IMG/VR virus record: IMGVR_UViG_3300031578_004185
Coordinates: 1 to 64,000 of that record
Length of the DNA stretch: 64,000 nucleotides
Strand: one strand, 5' to 3'
DNA from: a virus
The position numbers and the translations under genes are program-made. The notes under the pieces were generated by a model that worked only from the letters and a program-made list of their open reading frames with translations, was not told the origin of the DNA and did no database searches. Positions within the stretch are counted from its first letter, which is position 1. The number at the start of each line of letters is the position of its first letter. Positions 41,352-51,200 of the stretch are shown here, one piece after another.

Positions 41352-42125
41352 CTATTGTACTCCTAGCGCATTCCGGATCTTGGCGACATCATCAGCTATC
41401 TTGGCTACATCCATACCCGATATGTTAACCAGCTGGTATATCACATAACCGAGCAAGAGCAGTATCAGTGCCAGCCCGACATAGACGACAGTCGGGTTGA
41501 GTTGTCTCCCCAGTTTCTTAATCGCGTCCTGTAGAGGGTTCATGATATCCTTAGCTACCGTAACGGCCAGTTCAGATACTTTCTCTTTGGCTATATTCCC
41601 CAGCACAGCAGGACTGGCTACCATCTCCCTAGTGGGCGCGGTCTTTAACTCGTCAGCCATATCCAGCAACTGACTCTTGACCTTGCTATCAGTCAGCGAC
41701 TCGGCGAGTTCCCGCAACGAGTCCTTAACGTCAGGACTAGCGACACCCTCACTGTACGAACCTCGGTTAAGCAACGGTTCCCAGTCATTGGCATCCACGA
41801 TGAGTGTCCGTATCTTGCGCTGGAGAAATGTAGGGATAAAGCCGTCCCCAGGGTACAGCATCTCAATCGTGCATATCTCGGCAAACGGCCACGTCTTGGT
41901 TGTGCCCGTCTTCGGATCGGTAATCGATACGCTAGTGCTTGTCTTTGGAACATAGTGTGTCGTCGTGCTTCCATCCGACTCGCGGACAAGTAGTTTCAGC
42001 TCGTTATCTACTCTCTTGTGCCACTGCCACTGGTAAAAAGCAATCATCAGGACGAATATCACAAACAGGTAAAGGACGATGTCTAGTCCGCTAAAATAAG
42101 TTGCCTCTACTTCTGGTCCAGTCAT
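41352..42125 (-). CDS. 257-residue membrane protein with two transmembrane helices
   Basis: N-terminal helix VLYLFVIFVLMIAFYQW, soluble beta and helical domain of about 170 residues, C-terminal helix YVGLALILLLLGYVIYQLV, then an amphipathic tail. Candidate minor virion-membrane or assembly protein. Confidence 0.65.
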   Translation of the reverse strand: MTGPEVEATYFSGLDIVLYLFVIFVLMIAFYQWQWHKRVDNELKLLVRESDGSTTTHYVPKTSTSVSITDPKTGTTKTWPFAEICTIEMLYPGDGFIPTFLQRKIRTLIVDANDWEPLLNRGSYSEGVASPDVKDSLRELAESLTDSKVKSQLLDMADELKTAPTREMVASPAVLGNIAKEKVSELAVTVAKDIMNPLQDAIKKLGRQLNPTVVYVGLALILLLLGYVIYQLVNISGMDVAKIADDVAKIRNALGVQ

Positions 42126-42424
42126 CCGATCCCCCTTTCGAGTCTCCTTTGTTCTCGTTTTCTTAGTCTATCTATGCTCCGGCTATGCCCGATTCTCCTG
42201 CTAGATTCTCTCAAGTTATGCGTATCGTCTAACCTCTTGCCTCGGAGAAACGCACTCGCAGTACCCAAGTCACGCGTCGGGTACCGTTTCAACTCAAAGT
42301 TTGCCCCAGCCAGAAGCTCCAGACCCTTGCGACGAGCTTCCTCCTCGTTTACACCACCGTAAACGAGATACGGGCGATTTTGGTCATAGGCTACGATCCA
42401 GTAATGGTATCTTCGCTCTCTCAT
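42122..42424 (-). CDS. 100-residue basic protein, unknown
   Basis: From MRERRYHYWIVAYDQNRPYL; GGAGG lies nine bases upstream, and the longer frame runs through the terminator side. HYWIVAYDQNRPYLVYGG, helix NEEEARRKGLELL, FELKRYPTRDL: a strand-helix-strand plan like the tiny-paralogue family but longer, with a basic tail. Confidence 0.6.
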   Translation of the reverse strand: MRERRYHYWIVAYDQNRPYLVYGGVNEEEARRKGLELLAGANFELKRYPTRDLGTASAFLRGKRLDDTHNLRESSRRIGHSRSIDRLRKREQRRLERGIG

Positions 42425-42513
42425 CTTTTCCTCCAAGCGAAGAACAGGTATGCGATAACGATAAAGGCAATGAGTACCACAGACCACACAGAGAGAGAAC
42501 TGAAATCAATCAT
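42421..42513 (-). CDS. 30-residue single-pass membrane peptide
   Basis: MIDFSSLSVWSVVLIAFIVI followed by AYLFFAWRKR. GAGGT upstream; stop overlaps the next ATG. Size and layout recall the minor coat peptides of filamentous phages, without sequence similarity. First gene after the coat-gene terminator. Confidence 0.6.
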   Translation of the reverse strand: MIDFSSLSVWSVVLIAFIVIAYLFFAWRKR

Positions 42514-42530
42514 TGTTCAATACCTCTTGC

Positions 42531-42575
42531 AAAAAAGGGACAGAGAGTACCCTTCTATGGAGTACTCTCTGTCCC
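42531..42575 (-). terminator. Strong intrinsic terminator after the coat-like gene
   Basis: 14-bp perfect stem GGGACAGAGAGTAC (42537-42550) / GTACTCTCTGTCCC (42562-42575). Read leftward, it is followed by TTTTTT. Confidence 0.92.
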
Positions 42576-42597
42576 GTTCGCCCGGGAGGTGCCATTC

Positions 42598-42783
42598 TTA
42601 GCCCTTCCTCCCGATTGACATGACCACGCCTATCAGGATCGCGGCCGCCACGATCACCCGGAGCAGGTTCTGGAGGATGACGGAACCAGTATCGGTTCCG
42701 GTTATGATGTTGGTGATGAGGCTGTCAATCACGACGAAAGCTACAACGCCGATTACGACGGTAACAAGTCCTCGTACTGACAT
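42598..42783 (-). CDS. 61-residue two-helix membrane protein, candidate major coat protein
   Basis: Two hydrophobic helices, RGLVTVVIGVVAFVVIDSLI (about 4-24) and RVIVAAAILIGVVMSIG (about 42-58), are separated by a short Thr/Gly/Asp/Asn loop (TNIITGTDTGSV); the end is basic. This is the architecture of fusellovirus/spindle-virus coat proteins and other small membrane coats. It alone has its own near-consensus promoter and a 14-bp terminator, so it is probably made in great excess. A coat role is inferred from these two facts. Confidence 0.7.
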   Translation of the reverse strand: MSVRGLVTVVIGVVAFVVIDSLITNIITGTDTGSVILQNLLRVIVAAAILIGVVMSIGRKG

Positions 42784-42828
42784 TAACTATCACCTTCCTT
42801 CTCGGGCTGGACGGCCCTGTTAAAAGTT

Positions 42829-42857
42829 ACTTTAGCACTTGTGTTCTGTTTTGTCAA
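42829..42857 (-). promoter_or_regulatory. Promoter of the coat-like gene
   Basis: Read leftward: TTGACA (42857-42852), 17 bases, TAAAGT (42834-42829). A leader with GAAGGTG precedes the ATG. Confidence 0.85.
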
Positions 42858-42892
42858 GGTGTGGTATGGGTAGAGTAGTACACCCAGTAACA

Positions 42893-44767
42893 TTACACTC
42901 TCCTTCCACCTGCCAACGACATAACGAACCCGACAATCATTCCGGCGGCAACCACTATCCAGATGTAGGATAGCGCGGCCAGATCCGTTCCCAAAAACCC
43001 GAGCGGTAGAGTGGAGATAGTTAGTATCAGGTCAAGCAACTTGGCAGGGAACGTGATAAATCCCATAACACCCGCCGTGTCTGCGATGCGGGCTATCTTG
43101 TAGTCTATACTGGCATTCAGTATCGCTGCCTCTCTGGTACGGACGGTAGCGTTCTCAGCATGGGTCGCTGCGTCCGTATCATGCTCCCCTCTGGTTAGCG
43201 GGTTAACAGTGAGCGGTCCGACTGTGGTACTCTCGAAGGTAGTATCCGTCTTGGAGGGGTAGCCGATATGCTCGTCTCCAATAACTACAAAACCGCTATC
43301 CGGGAAGCCATCCGTGCTGGCTACGTTGATAGTTGCAGTCTCCGTGTCCGTAACAGCGGATGTAAGGTAGGTCGCTACCATCGCATTACTGCCCGCAGCG
43401 TAGTTCCCGGCGATGGACACGATAACAAACATCCACAACATAAACATAAAGCCTTTGTGGAGGGTCTCCGAGCGGAAGAACAAGACATAACCAACGAAGG
43501 CACCACTAGCTATAAATAACAAAGAGGCGACTAACGGAGACAGCATACCGAGCAATGCTCCTCCGACTATCATTATGGAGAATACAATCATCACCGACTT
43601 GCCACTACCTACTCCCTCGCCGCGACCAGCACTCTCGCCGAACTCGCCACTGGGGGTTTCTACTTTATACACAGCAGCGCACACCAGCAAAGTTATCAGC
43701 ATCCAGACAATCCCGGAGAGGAACCACCGAGACATACCGAATGTAGCAGCCAGCGTGGTCAGGTCGATACCTGTGCCCGTCACGGAGGTATCCATTAAGG
43801 TGATTGTGGTAACTTCCTCTACATCCACCGTGAACGTCCCTGCCCCGGTAACAGTCAAGGTATTTATACCTGGGGTCAGGTCAATAGGGACACCTGCGAT
43901 TGTTCCCGTGCCGTCGTCTATATCGCCGAATGTCCACCCAGCGAGGTCTATGATGATAGTGCCAGTAGTTACCCCCGTGTCTATCGTATTCACCCCCTCG
44001 GTTAGTGTTACGGGCGAACCGACTATGGTCGCCCCGCCACTGGTCGCTGCCCCCCCGAAAGCGGTGTCGTAGTCCAACGGTGTGTACTCGGGGTCGGTCT
44101 CCACGCTAGAGAACGCATCAGGAGCAATGTCCCTGAGATGCGGAATAGTGTTAGCGAAGTAACTCTCACCGAGAGTAGTCAGGGTACTCCCACCTCCGTA
44201 TATCTCCTGTATCAAATCAAGCGACCAGAGTACTTCCAGCACGTCGGCGTAGTAAAGAACGCGTAGAGCAATAAGACTGGATGGGTCGCCCACAGTACTC
44301 CACTGGTCAATACCCGCTATCGTCTTGGGCGGGTCGGGACCCGGCACCCATCCCAGAGCAGGGTTACCGGATAGCCATACTTCGTGGAGGGCAATGTTGG
44401 TGCTGTCCAGTCCGTACGCAGTCGCTTCGGCGGCGGTGAACCGTATCCATATCAGTCCCCTGCCATAGCCGCTATCCTGATAAACGTATGGTGCTACCGA
44501 CTTTAGCTGGGTAGTCCCGTCCGTGTCCACGAATATCGCCATATAGGCCTCGGCTGCGGTCTCGCTGGGGAGGGCTGCGTAGTCGAGGTAGTAGTCAACG
44601 AGGACACCGACGTCCCCGTCCTCGTAGCAGTTCTCGTAAACGTAGACGGCGTTGATAGACGGCGCACTATCAGGATCGGCGATGGCGTAAACAAGAGCAG
44701 GAGCGACCAGTATAGCCACAAGAGCAATCAGAGGGACGATTATAATTCGCTTCACAAGCCTTATCAT
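42893..44767 (-). CDS. Large exported membrane protein, candidate virion surface protein
   Basis: 624 residues from MIRLVKRIIIVPLIALVAIL; AAGGAG upstream, and the longer frame overlaps the previous gene. Signal peptide, then an ectodomain of about 330 residues rich in Thr/Gly/Val with imperfect repeats (TLTEGVNTIDTG and DLTPGINTLTV). Several membrane helices follow, interrupted by a second outside domain, with helices at the C-terminus. No family recognised. Confidence 0.7.
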   Translation of the reverse strand: MIRLVKRIIIVPLIALVAILVAPALVYAIADPDSAPSINAVYVYENCYEDGDVGVLVDYYLDYAALPSETAAEAYMAIFVDTDGTTQLKSVAPYVYQDSGYGRGLIWIRFTAAEATAYGLDSTNIALHEVWLSGNPALGWVPGPDPPKTIAGIDQWSTVGDPSSLIALRVLYYADVLEVLWSLDLIQEIYGGGSTLTTLGESYFANTIPHLRDIAPDAFSSVETDPEYTPLDYDTAFGGAATSGGATIVGSPVTLTEGVNTIDTGVTTGTIIIDLAGWTFGDIDDGTGTIAGVPIDLTPGINTLTVTGAGTFTVDVEEVTTITLMDTSVTGTGIDLTTLAATFGMSRWFLSGIVWMLITLLVCAAVYKVETPSGEFGESAGRGEGVGSGKSVMIVFSIMIVGGALLGMLSPLVASLLFIASGAFVGYVLFFRSETLHKGFMFMLWMFVIVSIAGNYAAGSNAMVATYLTSAVTDTETATINVASTDGFPDSGFVVIGDEHIGYPSKTDTTFESTTVGPLTVNPLTRGEHDTDAATHAENATVRTREAAILNASIDYKIARIADTAGVMGFITFPAKLLDLILTISTLPLGFLGTDLAALSYIWIVVAAGMIVGFVMSLAGGRRV

Positions 44768-47604
44768 AAGGTCGGACTCCTTTCGGACACGACACCCGCA
44801 GCGAATAGTATTATGGACAAAACTACCAGATAAAGAGGGAATATGTTGTGGTCGAAAGCGACCAATCCTCCCAGTGCGACCCCCGCGATAATTACCACGA
44901 TACCTCGATGACCTCGTAACCACCGAGCTGCTCCGACTGTAACGAACAGCAGGAACGCCAAGCCGAGCCAGCGCCATACCCATATCTCGGTCAGGGTAGT
45001 GTTATCGGATACCATCGTGATAAACGGACGGACAGGGTTAGCCAGCGTCGCCGCTTTGGTTACCGTTCCGTCTCCATGTATATCTCCCCCTGCAGGCGTA
45101 ACGAGTATGTCTCTGGTCTCCCTATCCTCGGCTGTTCCCGGTGCAGGTTGGTCTTCAGCAGTAAAGCTACCGAGGGCGACGGCTACTCCTGTGGGGTTAA
45201 CCCCCCAAGTTATTCTGCCGTCGTTAGCACCAGTCTCGTCTACTACAGTCCCGAAGTCGACAGTGAAGGTGTCGCCAGCGTCTACGTTAGCCGTAAGAGC
45301 AGCAAACTGTAGCTCGTCAGTAGCGGCGAGGAAGTCGGTAATCACCGCCGTTTCGCCTTCAGGGGCAAGACCATCGGTGGTCTCGGTGATTATCAATCTC
45401 GCCCCGTTCCAGTAGTCGTCAGCCTGTGTGAGAGCAGCGTCTATAATCTTGACATCGGTACTACCCGCGTCGGCGGTACTGTCCTCGCCAGTATTGTCAA
45501 CTATCGTGTCGGGTTGGTATTTTAGTACCTCTGCCCCGCCGACATCAATGGTCATATAGTCCATATAAGGCATAACATTGTTTTGCATCAATAACCAGTC
45601 ATTAGCAGTGTTAGGAACACTCGCTCCTAATAGTCTAGCATCATCTTCCATAGTCCCATCAATAGAAATACTTAGTGTATGTGGTCTAGTACCAACAATC
45701 CAAGATGTGTTTGCGCCTGCTGTGCCTGCGTTTGCCCCAGAGCCGTAAGAGGTTATATTAACTCCTGTCCCCTCATCAATATACCAGAAGTCTGTCTCAT
45801 CCCCCGGTGGTGTGCCATTATACAAAGCTGTCTCTTCAGCAGCAGATAAATCATCTGTCCCAACACAGAAATCACATATACTCCCGATGAACGGGCTCGC
45901 ACTGCTTGTATTTGTATAACAGCCTATATAAAAGTTATTTGTAGTGCCGATTGCCTCGGCGTTTGCGTTAGTATCGGCAACCCCGTTATCTACTCTCAAT
46001 CTTGCTCCATTACTGGCAGCACCACCACCAACTGCCTGCCCCATACTGGCAATTACATGATACCACTGCCCCCCATTCCAACTAGCTTGGGTACTGTAAT
46101 AAGCAAACTTTGTAGCACCTGCTACTACGTTATTAAAATAGAGCTTCCCGTTGAAGCTCCTGAGGTAAAGATTAAAAGTAGTTGTCCCGCTATACTTGTT
46201 AAACAAATACATATTATCGTCTGCACCAGCCTCATAGTCCTCATCCAGTTTGAACCAGAAGCTAATCCACAGTTTAGCTGAGGCGTCATAAATATCACCG
46301 CAGTCTATTCCTTTATTAGTAGCATCGGGGAAGTATAGTAGTGTCCCTTCAGCTAGATTGGAAGTTGTCCCTGCTTTAGTGTTGATTGTATATTCACCAC
46401 TGTCAATACTTGTGGCAGTTACATCTAGGTCAGCTGGACAGATAGCTATAGTGTTAGACATCCACTGTTGTCCTGCCGAAAGAGTAAAAACTCCCGGGTC
46501 ATCACTTACTGCATTTAACTCTCGCCTAGCACTGCCTATAGCTACACCCTCAGCATTAGCAGCAACATTGTTAAGCCCATTCCCATAGTTGGCAGGATAA
46601 GCATTGACAGTTACGTTGTCATCATTTAGTTCCATAGCAAACCACAGCGTATTTCTAGCACCCCACGAAGGTACTAAGTTAGGGGGGTCAGGATTAGCAC
46701 TATTCCCATTGGTAGCGACCCCGTTTTCTGGCACCTCTGAATAGCCAGTAATGCGGTATATAGTGTAAGCAGTCATTTCAGCAGCATCGGTAGTAACAGT
46801 GAAAGGGTCATCTTCGCTAGCACTAGCTACCTTATACCAAGCCCCACCTCTAGCATCTGGTGCACCAAAAGTGTCCTTCTGAAACAGATTAGTCCATCCT
46901 CCGGGAAAGGCTATAGCAGGAGTCCCATCAGTCCCAAAGAACACTAACAGTAGGTCGCCAGCTACAACCCCAGCAGGTAGGTTAACAGTATGGTTCAGTC
47001 CATTAACGGCGTTATTGCCACCATTAGTTGTTGCAACGGTAGGAAAAGCTCCTCTATGTATCAGTGCAGAGGTAATCTCATCTTCAGCACTAACATAAGT
47101 CCTGAAAGCATCTTCTTTATAAACCAAGTTCTTATCAGCACCAGCGTCAGTATTGATATACCCGCTCTGCTCAATCTCAAAGGTATCACCAAGCTCAATA
47201 GTAGCGTCATCAGGGATAGTTATGTACCCGTCATGCCCGGGGATAATATCCATACTGGAAGCAGGAGTGCTTCCCGTAGTGTAGTAGAGATTGACCTGCG
47301 AATCGGCAGGGACGGCGGTAGCAGTAAGTGTCCTGTCTTGGGCAACCATCCAAGGCTTCTCGGAACCCCCCAAGGTCTCGACACGGGTATCCAGCGCGTC
47401 CGCTCGCATAAAGCCGTTATCCGCCATCCATTGATTATTGGCGTCGGTCTGCGTCGCCAGCATATCGTAGGCGTTGCCGCTATCCTCGGTGATAGCGAAC
47501 GAGGCACTGTACGCAGCAGCTAGCACAGGAGCCGCAACAACTACCAGAGCGAGGAACACCAAGGCTAACGATAAAACACGACTAAGTAGCTTGGTCTTAA
47601 TCAC
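44764..47604 (-). CDS. Large LamG-like exported protein with C-terminal membrane helices
   Basis: 946 residues, signal peptide ending VLAAAYSAS. A region around residues 440-600 (LWISFWFKLDED... and GGQWYHVIASMGQ... and NNFYIGCYT) has the strand pattern of a concanavalin/LamG sandwich. Beta-rich repeats follow. The last 90 residues hold three hydrophobic helices. Glycan binding is the usual LamG role, so host recognition is plausible. Overlaps its neighbours by four bases. Confidence 0.72.
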   Translation of the reverse strand: MIKTKLLSRVLSLALVFLALVVVAAPVLAAAYSASFAITEDSGNAYDMLATQTDANNQWMADNGFMRADALDTRVETLGGSEKPWMVAQDRTLTATAVPADSQVNLYYTTGSTPASSMDIIPGHDGYITIPDDATIELGDTFEIEQSGYINTDAGADKNLVYKEDAFRTYVSAEDEITSALIHRGAFPTVATTNGGNNAVNGLNHTVNLPAGVVAGDLLLVFFGTDGTPAIAFPGGWTNLFQKDTFGAPDARGGAWYKVASASEDDPFTVTTDAAEMTAYTIYRITGYSEVPENGVATNGNSANPDPPNLVPSWGARNTLWFAMELNDDNVTVNAYPANYGNGLNNVAANAEGVAIGSARRELNAVSDDPGVFTLSAGQQWMSNTIAICPADLDVTATSIDSGEYTINTKAGTTSNLAEGTLLYFPDATNKGIDCGDIYDASAKLWISFWFKLDEDYEAGADDNMYLFNKYSGTTTFNLYLRSFNGKLYFNNVVAGATKFAYYSTQASWNGGQWYHVIASMGQAVGGGAASNGARLRVDNGVADTNANAEAIGTTNNFYIGCYTNTSSASPFIGSICDFCVGTDDLSAAEETALYNGTPPGDETDFWYIDEGTGVNITSYGSGANAGTAGANTSWIVGTRPHTLSISIDGTMEDDARLLGASVPNTANDWLLMQNNVMPYMDYMTIDVGGAEVLKYQPDTIVDNTGEDSTADAGSTDVKIIDAALTQADDYWNGARLIITETTDGLAPEGETAVITDFLAATDELQFAALTANVDAGDTFTVDFGTVVDETGANDGRITWGVNPTGVAVALGSFTAEDQPAPGTAEDRETRDILVTPAGGDIHGDGTVTKAATLANPVRPFITMVSDNTTLTEIWVWRWLGLAFLLFVTVGAARWLRGHRGIVVIIAGVALGGLVAFDHNIFPLYLVVLSIILFAAGVVSERSPTL

Positions 47605-48122
47605 CTAGTACCTCCCATACTGGTCGGTGGAGTATAGGGTCGCTGAGTCCTTTGGGGTCGTTCAGGTCGCTTCGACCTCGGGGGCGCACCCATAATGTCC
47701 TCTTCAGTCACCCGTGTCAGGTCAGCCAAACTCTCCTCGTCTCCCACGTCCTCTTCGTCCAGCTCGAACAAGTCGTCGGTGTACATGTCGTTATCTTCCT
47801 CTTGGGGAACCTCAAAGAGGTCGCTCATATCGTTCTTGGGCTTCTCCGCTTCCGGTCCACCTTTCCCCCAGAGCGTGTCTCCTGTCCTTTGTAGGGTAGG
47901 GGCAACAGGCACAGGAATACTGACAGGACGGGCAACGGCAGGAACGGGCGACGGCTCAGGAGGCTCGGTACTAGTGCTGGGTACACCTTCGCCTTGCTCG
48001 TCCAGCGAGTCCCACCCACCTTCCTGTTCAGTTTCTGCGCTGAGTGCATCCCCGACCTCTAGCTCGGCGAGTTCCTCTTGTTCCTGCTCGTTCAGGTCAT
48101 TCAGCTCTTCATCTTTAGACAT
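47601..48122 (-). CDS. 173-residue disordered acidic/proline-rich protein with TSMGGTR tail
   Basis: Very acidic N-terminal half (ELNDLNEQEQEELAELEVGD), Pro-rich centre, then acidic, then a basic tail RPQRTQRPYTPPTSMGGTR. The tail resembles the TSMRGIRR-type endings of proteins at 56-57 kb. Probably a disordered scaffold or internal virion protein. Confidence 0.6.
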   Translation of the reverse strand: MSKDEELNDLNEQEQEELAELEVGDALSAETEQEGGWDSLDEQGEGVPSTSTEPPEPSPVPAVARPVSIPVPVAPTLQRTGDTLWGKGGPEAEKPKNDMSDLFEVPQEEDNDMYTDDLFELDEEDVGDEESLADLTRVTEEDIMGAPPRSKRPERPQRTQRPYTPPTSMGGTR

Positions 48123-48254
48123 TTACTTGACCCCCTTACCGACTCTACTCCGCAGTTTTTTTACAAGGTACCGCATAAGTGGGACAACTGTGAACACTAC
48201 TATCCCAATTAGAGCGTAAACAAACACTCCGAACGACGATGGTATTTCACTCAT
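48123..48254 (-). CDS. 43-residue single-pass membrane protein
   Basis: MSEIPSSFGVFVYALIGIVV... then MRYLVKKLRSRVGKGVK. One helix with a basic inner tail; start overlaps the giant gene's stop (ATGA). Candidate minor virion-membrane protein. Confidence 0.65.
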   Translation of the reverse strand: MSEIPSSFGVFVYALIGIVVFTVVPLMRYLVKKLRSRVGKGVK

Positions 48255-51200
48255 AGTCTCACACTCCTTACCACGGTTGGCTGGTTGTCCCTTTTGCCGA
48301 TCCGCTTCGGTTTCTTCTTGCTCATCTTAGCTCGGTTGACCCCCTTGCTACTCACGCCCTCTGTACTATGGGCGTCAGACCCTCTGAGCCACCCGGGGTC
48401 CTCGTCAAAGTACAAGTCCCTTGGTTCGGGTTCAACCTGCCTTATTCTAGCAGACTCCACCCGCTCTTCAGCTACTCTCTTTCTCTCCTCCACTACCTCT
48501 GGACGATTAACGCCCCGCATCTCGATTTCCCCTTTTACCCTGTCAGGCTTGGTAGTAGCGGATATAGCCGTCCTTGATACGCTGTGAGCGGGCTTGACAG
48601 TACCAATCTCCGAGCGAGATATGCCTTGACTCGGCACGGACATGCCCTTCGTAGGACTGTCAACTCCTCTACCGACATTGGTCTCCAGACCCTTACCACC
48701 GACCTCTATCCGTTGTCCATAGTCGCTGATAAAGAAGTCCACTATGCCGAAATCGGCATTAACCTTCTCAGGGACTTTAGCCCTTGGTTTGCCTATCATC
48801 TGCACCGTCCCCTTGACCGTCTTTAGGTGCGTGTTCTTTGCCCCCATTGGGACTACGCCTCTAGGGAGCGTCTGCATCTTCGGCTGGTCCCACGGAGGAG
48901 GTGCCCATCGCCAGAACAGACCATGCTTCACTGTAATGCTCCCCGGCGGTAACTCTGCTCGCTTACCGGATATCCGTGGTCTGACCAAGGCAACTGGTGG
49001 GGGCGGCGTAACAGGTATTATTCTGGGCGTCGGTCTAGGGGTCACCACAGACATAATAGGTGTTTTCACAGGCGTAACCGGCGTTTTTCTCGGTGTCTCT
49101 CTCGGTGTCTCTCTCGGTGTCTCTCTCGGTGTCTCTCTCGGTGTCTCCCTAGACGTTGTTCTGGGAGTCGTCCTAGGTGTTATCTCGGGAACCAATCTTG
49201 GGGTGCCCCTAGCACTAATCTCCGGCACAGGCTCCCCTGCTACACGCGTTGGTGCGAACCCGGATGTGACTGGAACTCTCTCAGCGAAGATTGTTTGTTC
49301 CCTAGCCTCGGAGGGTGGGATTTCCCTAATTCCAGCCATAGCACGAGGAACTATTGGGATAACGCGCAACATTCTCCGTTCACGGAAAGGAACGAGGAAA
49401 TCAGTAGGCCCGGCTCTTGGAACCTCAGCAAGTGTTGCTTTAACTCGCCTAGCATTGTCGTTCGAGGCGTACAACAAATCCCGCTCAGGGGTCTTAAAAG
49501 TAGCCTTCAAGTTCTTAACATCCCTAGCCTTCTTTGCTCCCCGTAATATCTCATACTCAGGAGTTCCTTTGGGGTACTGCTTTATCCCCGCAGTCGGTAG
49601 GTGTTTATCCACCACAACCAACTTGGAAGTATCAAACCCCCGCTTGTAAAGTTCTATGTACAGAGACGGGCTGACGGCTGCTGAATCCCCGGAGCGAAGA
49701 ACACGGACAGCACCAATCTCCGGCTCGTATACCCACTCTCTCGCCTTCCAGTCGTACCACTTGTTCATTGGTATCTTCAATTTCAGGCTAGCAGGTTCGC
49801 CGTCAAACATATATGTCCCAAAGGCGGAGTGTTCAGTGGTCTTGCCCATGTGGACTTCGGCAGGACGCATATTTTTAACTCTAATCCCCAGTTCGGATAT
49901 TATTTGCTCCTCAGCGAACTCCTTTAGTGTCCCTCTACCAAAGGGTCGACCAACTCTCGGTTGCCCTCTCACATCTATTTGCCCACCGATGGTATTCCAG
50001 ACTCCAGCAAGATCAGTCGCAGCCGTATCGGTTCCTACGATATATGCCCCCTTGATAGTGGGGTGTTTAAGCATCACAGCCGTTCTCGGAACGACCCAGT
50101 TATCACCGAATTCCCGTACCGGGTGATAGTATGGGTCTCTCGTTCGTACCAACCTACCATTTCGGTCAACAAAAGGAACGTCAGCCAACCCAGAAGGGTC
50201 TCCGGCTTTCTCTAACTTGGAGGCTAATTCAGGGGTAGACAATCTTCGACTTGGGTCTCTACCTTCCAAGAACGCGCGGACAGCAACGTCGACAGGACTG
50301 GATTTCATCTCCTGCAACGTTATTCCCCGGCTGTACCACATCTTCGGCGAGGTGACGATATCACTAGCCCTAGCTCTTGGTCTAATAGCTTTGCCAGGGT
50401 CAAACCAGTTCTCTATCGCCACTTTAGGGCGACTAACGAATTTGGTATGATACAACTGTCGCATAGTTGGTAATACTCTGCCCTCGGCGATTGCCGCGTT
50501 CGTTGCCGTAATGACAATCGGCATACTCTGACCGGCTCTGATACGTTGCCCGGTTACTATATCCATACCCGCGATCGGGCTGTAAGTTGTTATGGTCGCC
50601 ACTTCGGGCATCGTCTCCCCACCTGTGGCAACCTTATCTAACCTACGGACAGGAGCGAACACCTTGGAAGTAAACCCTGCAGGGGTAACCATCTCCAATT
50701 CCCAAGTGGGTCTAATTTCACCGCTCGGTTCTTGTGACCAGTGAAACTTGTAAACAGGGTAAACACCTTGGGGCAGAGCATCGGGATGCCCGGGAGGTAA
50801 TAGTGCTCTCCGTTCTACTTCACGCCTGAGCAGGTCGTTCGCCGCGGATACGGGGTCGCCAAAGTTGCGCTTCTTGGCTGCCATCCATATCCTCTCGTTC
50901 CGCATCTGCTTAGAAACCGCTTCGTGGACAACCATAGGCAAATCCCGTATGTCTTTAGAGCTGTAGCGGAGCATTTTGCCACCAGGAGAATACCAATCCT
51001 TTATCTTAGGAATCGTATCCTTGGGTATCACGTAGTCCTTGAACTTGGGACTGGACGGGTTCTCTAAAAGTTCACGCAATACCGTCTCCGCAGTCTTCTT
51101 GGTAACCAACGCACGATTGGCGACGCGAAATGAGTTGACTACTTCCTGCGGTATCTTGCCCAAGTACCACCCAGCGACATCGCCGGAGAAGTTGGGTGAC

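Noticed and set aside
44764-44983. N-terminal extension of the 624-residue membrane protein to 696 residues
   Set aside because: The extra 72 codons lie inside the upstream gene, are Arg-rich and would bury the signal peptide. The ATG at 44767 has AAGGAG and overlaps the upstream stop.
49090-49150. Short direct repeats as a CRISPR array
   Set aside because: The 12-bp units are contiguous without spacers and lie in frame within a gene encoding ETPR repeats.
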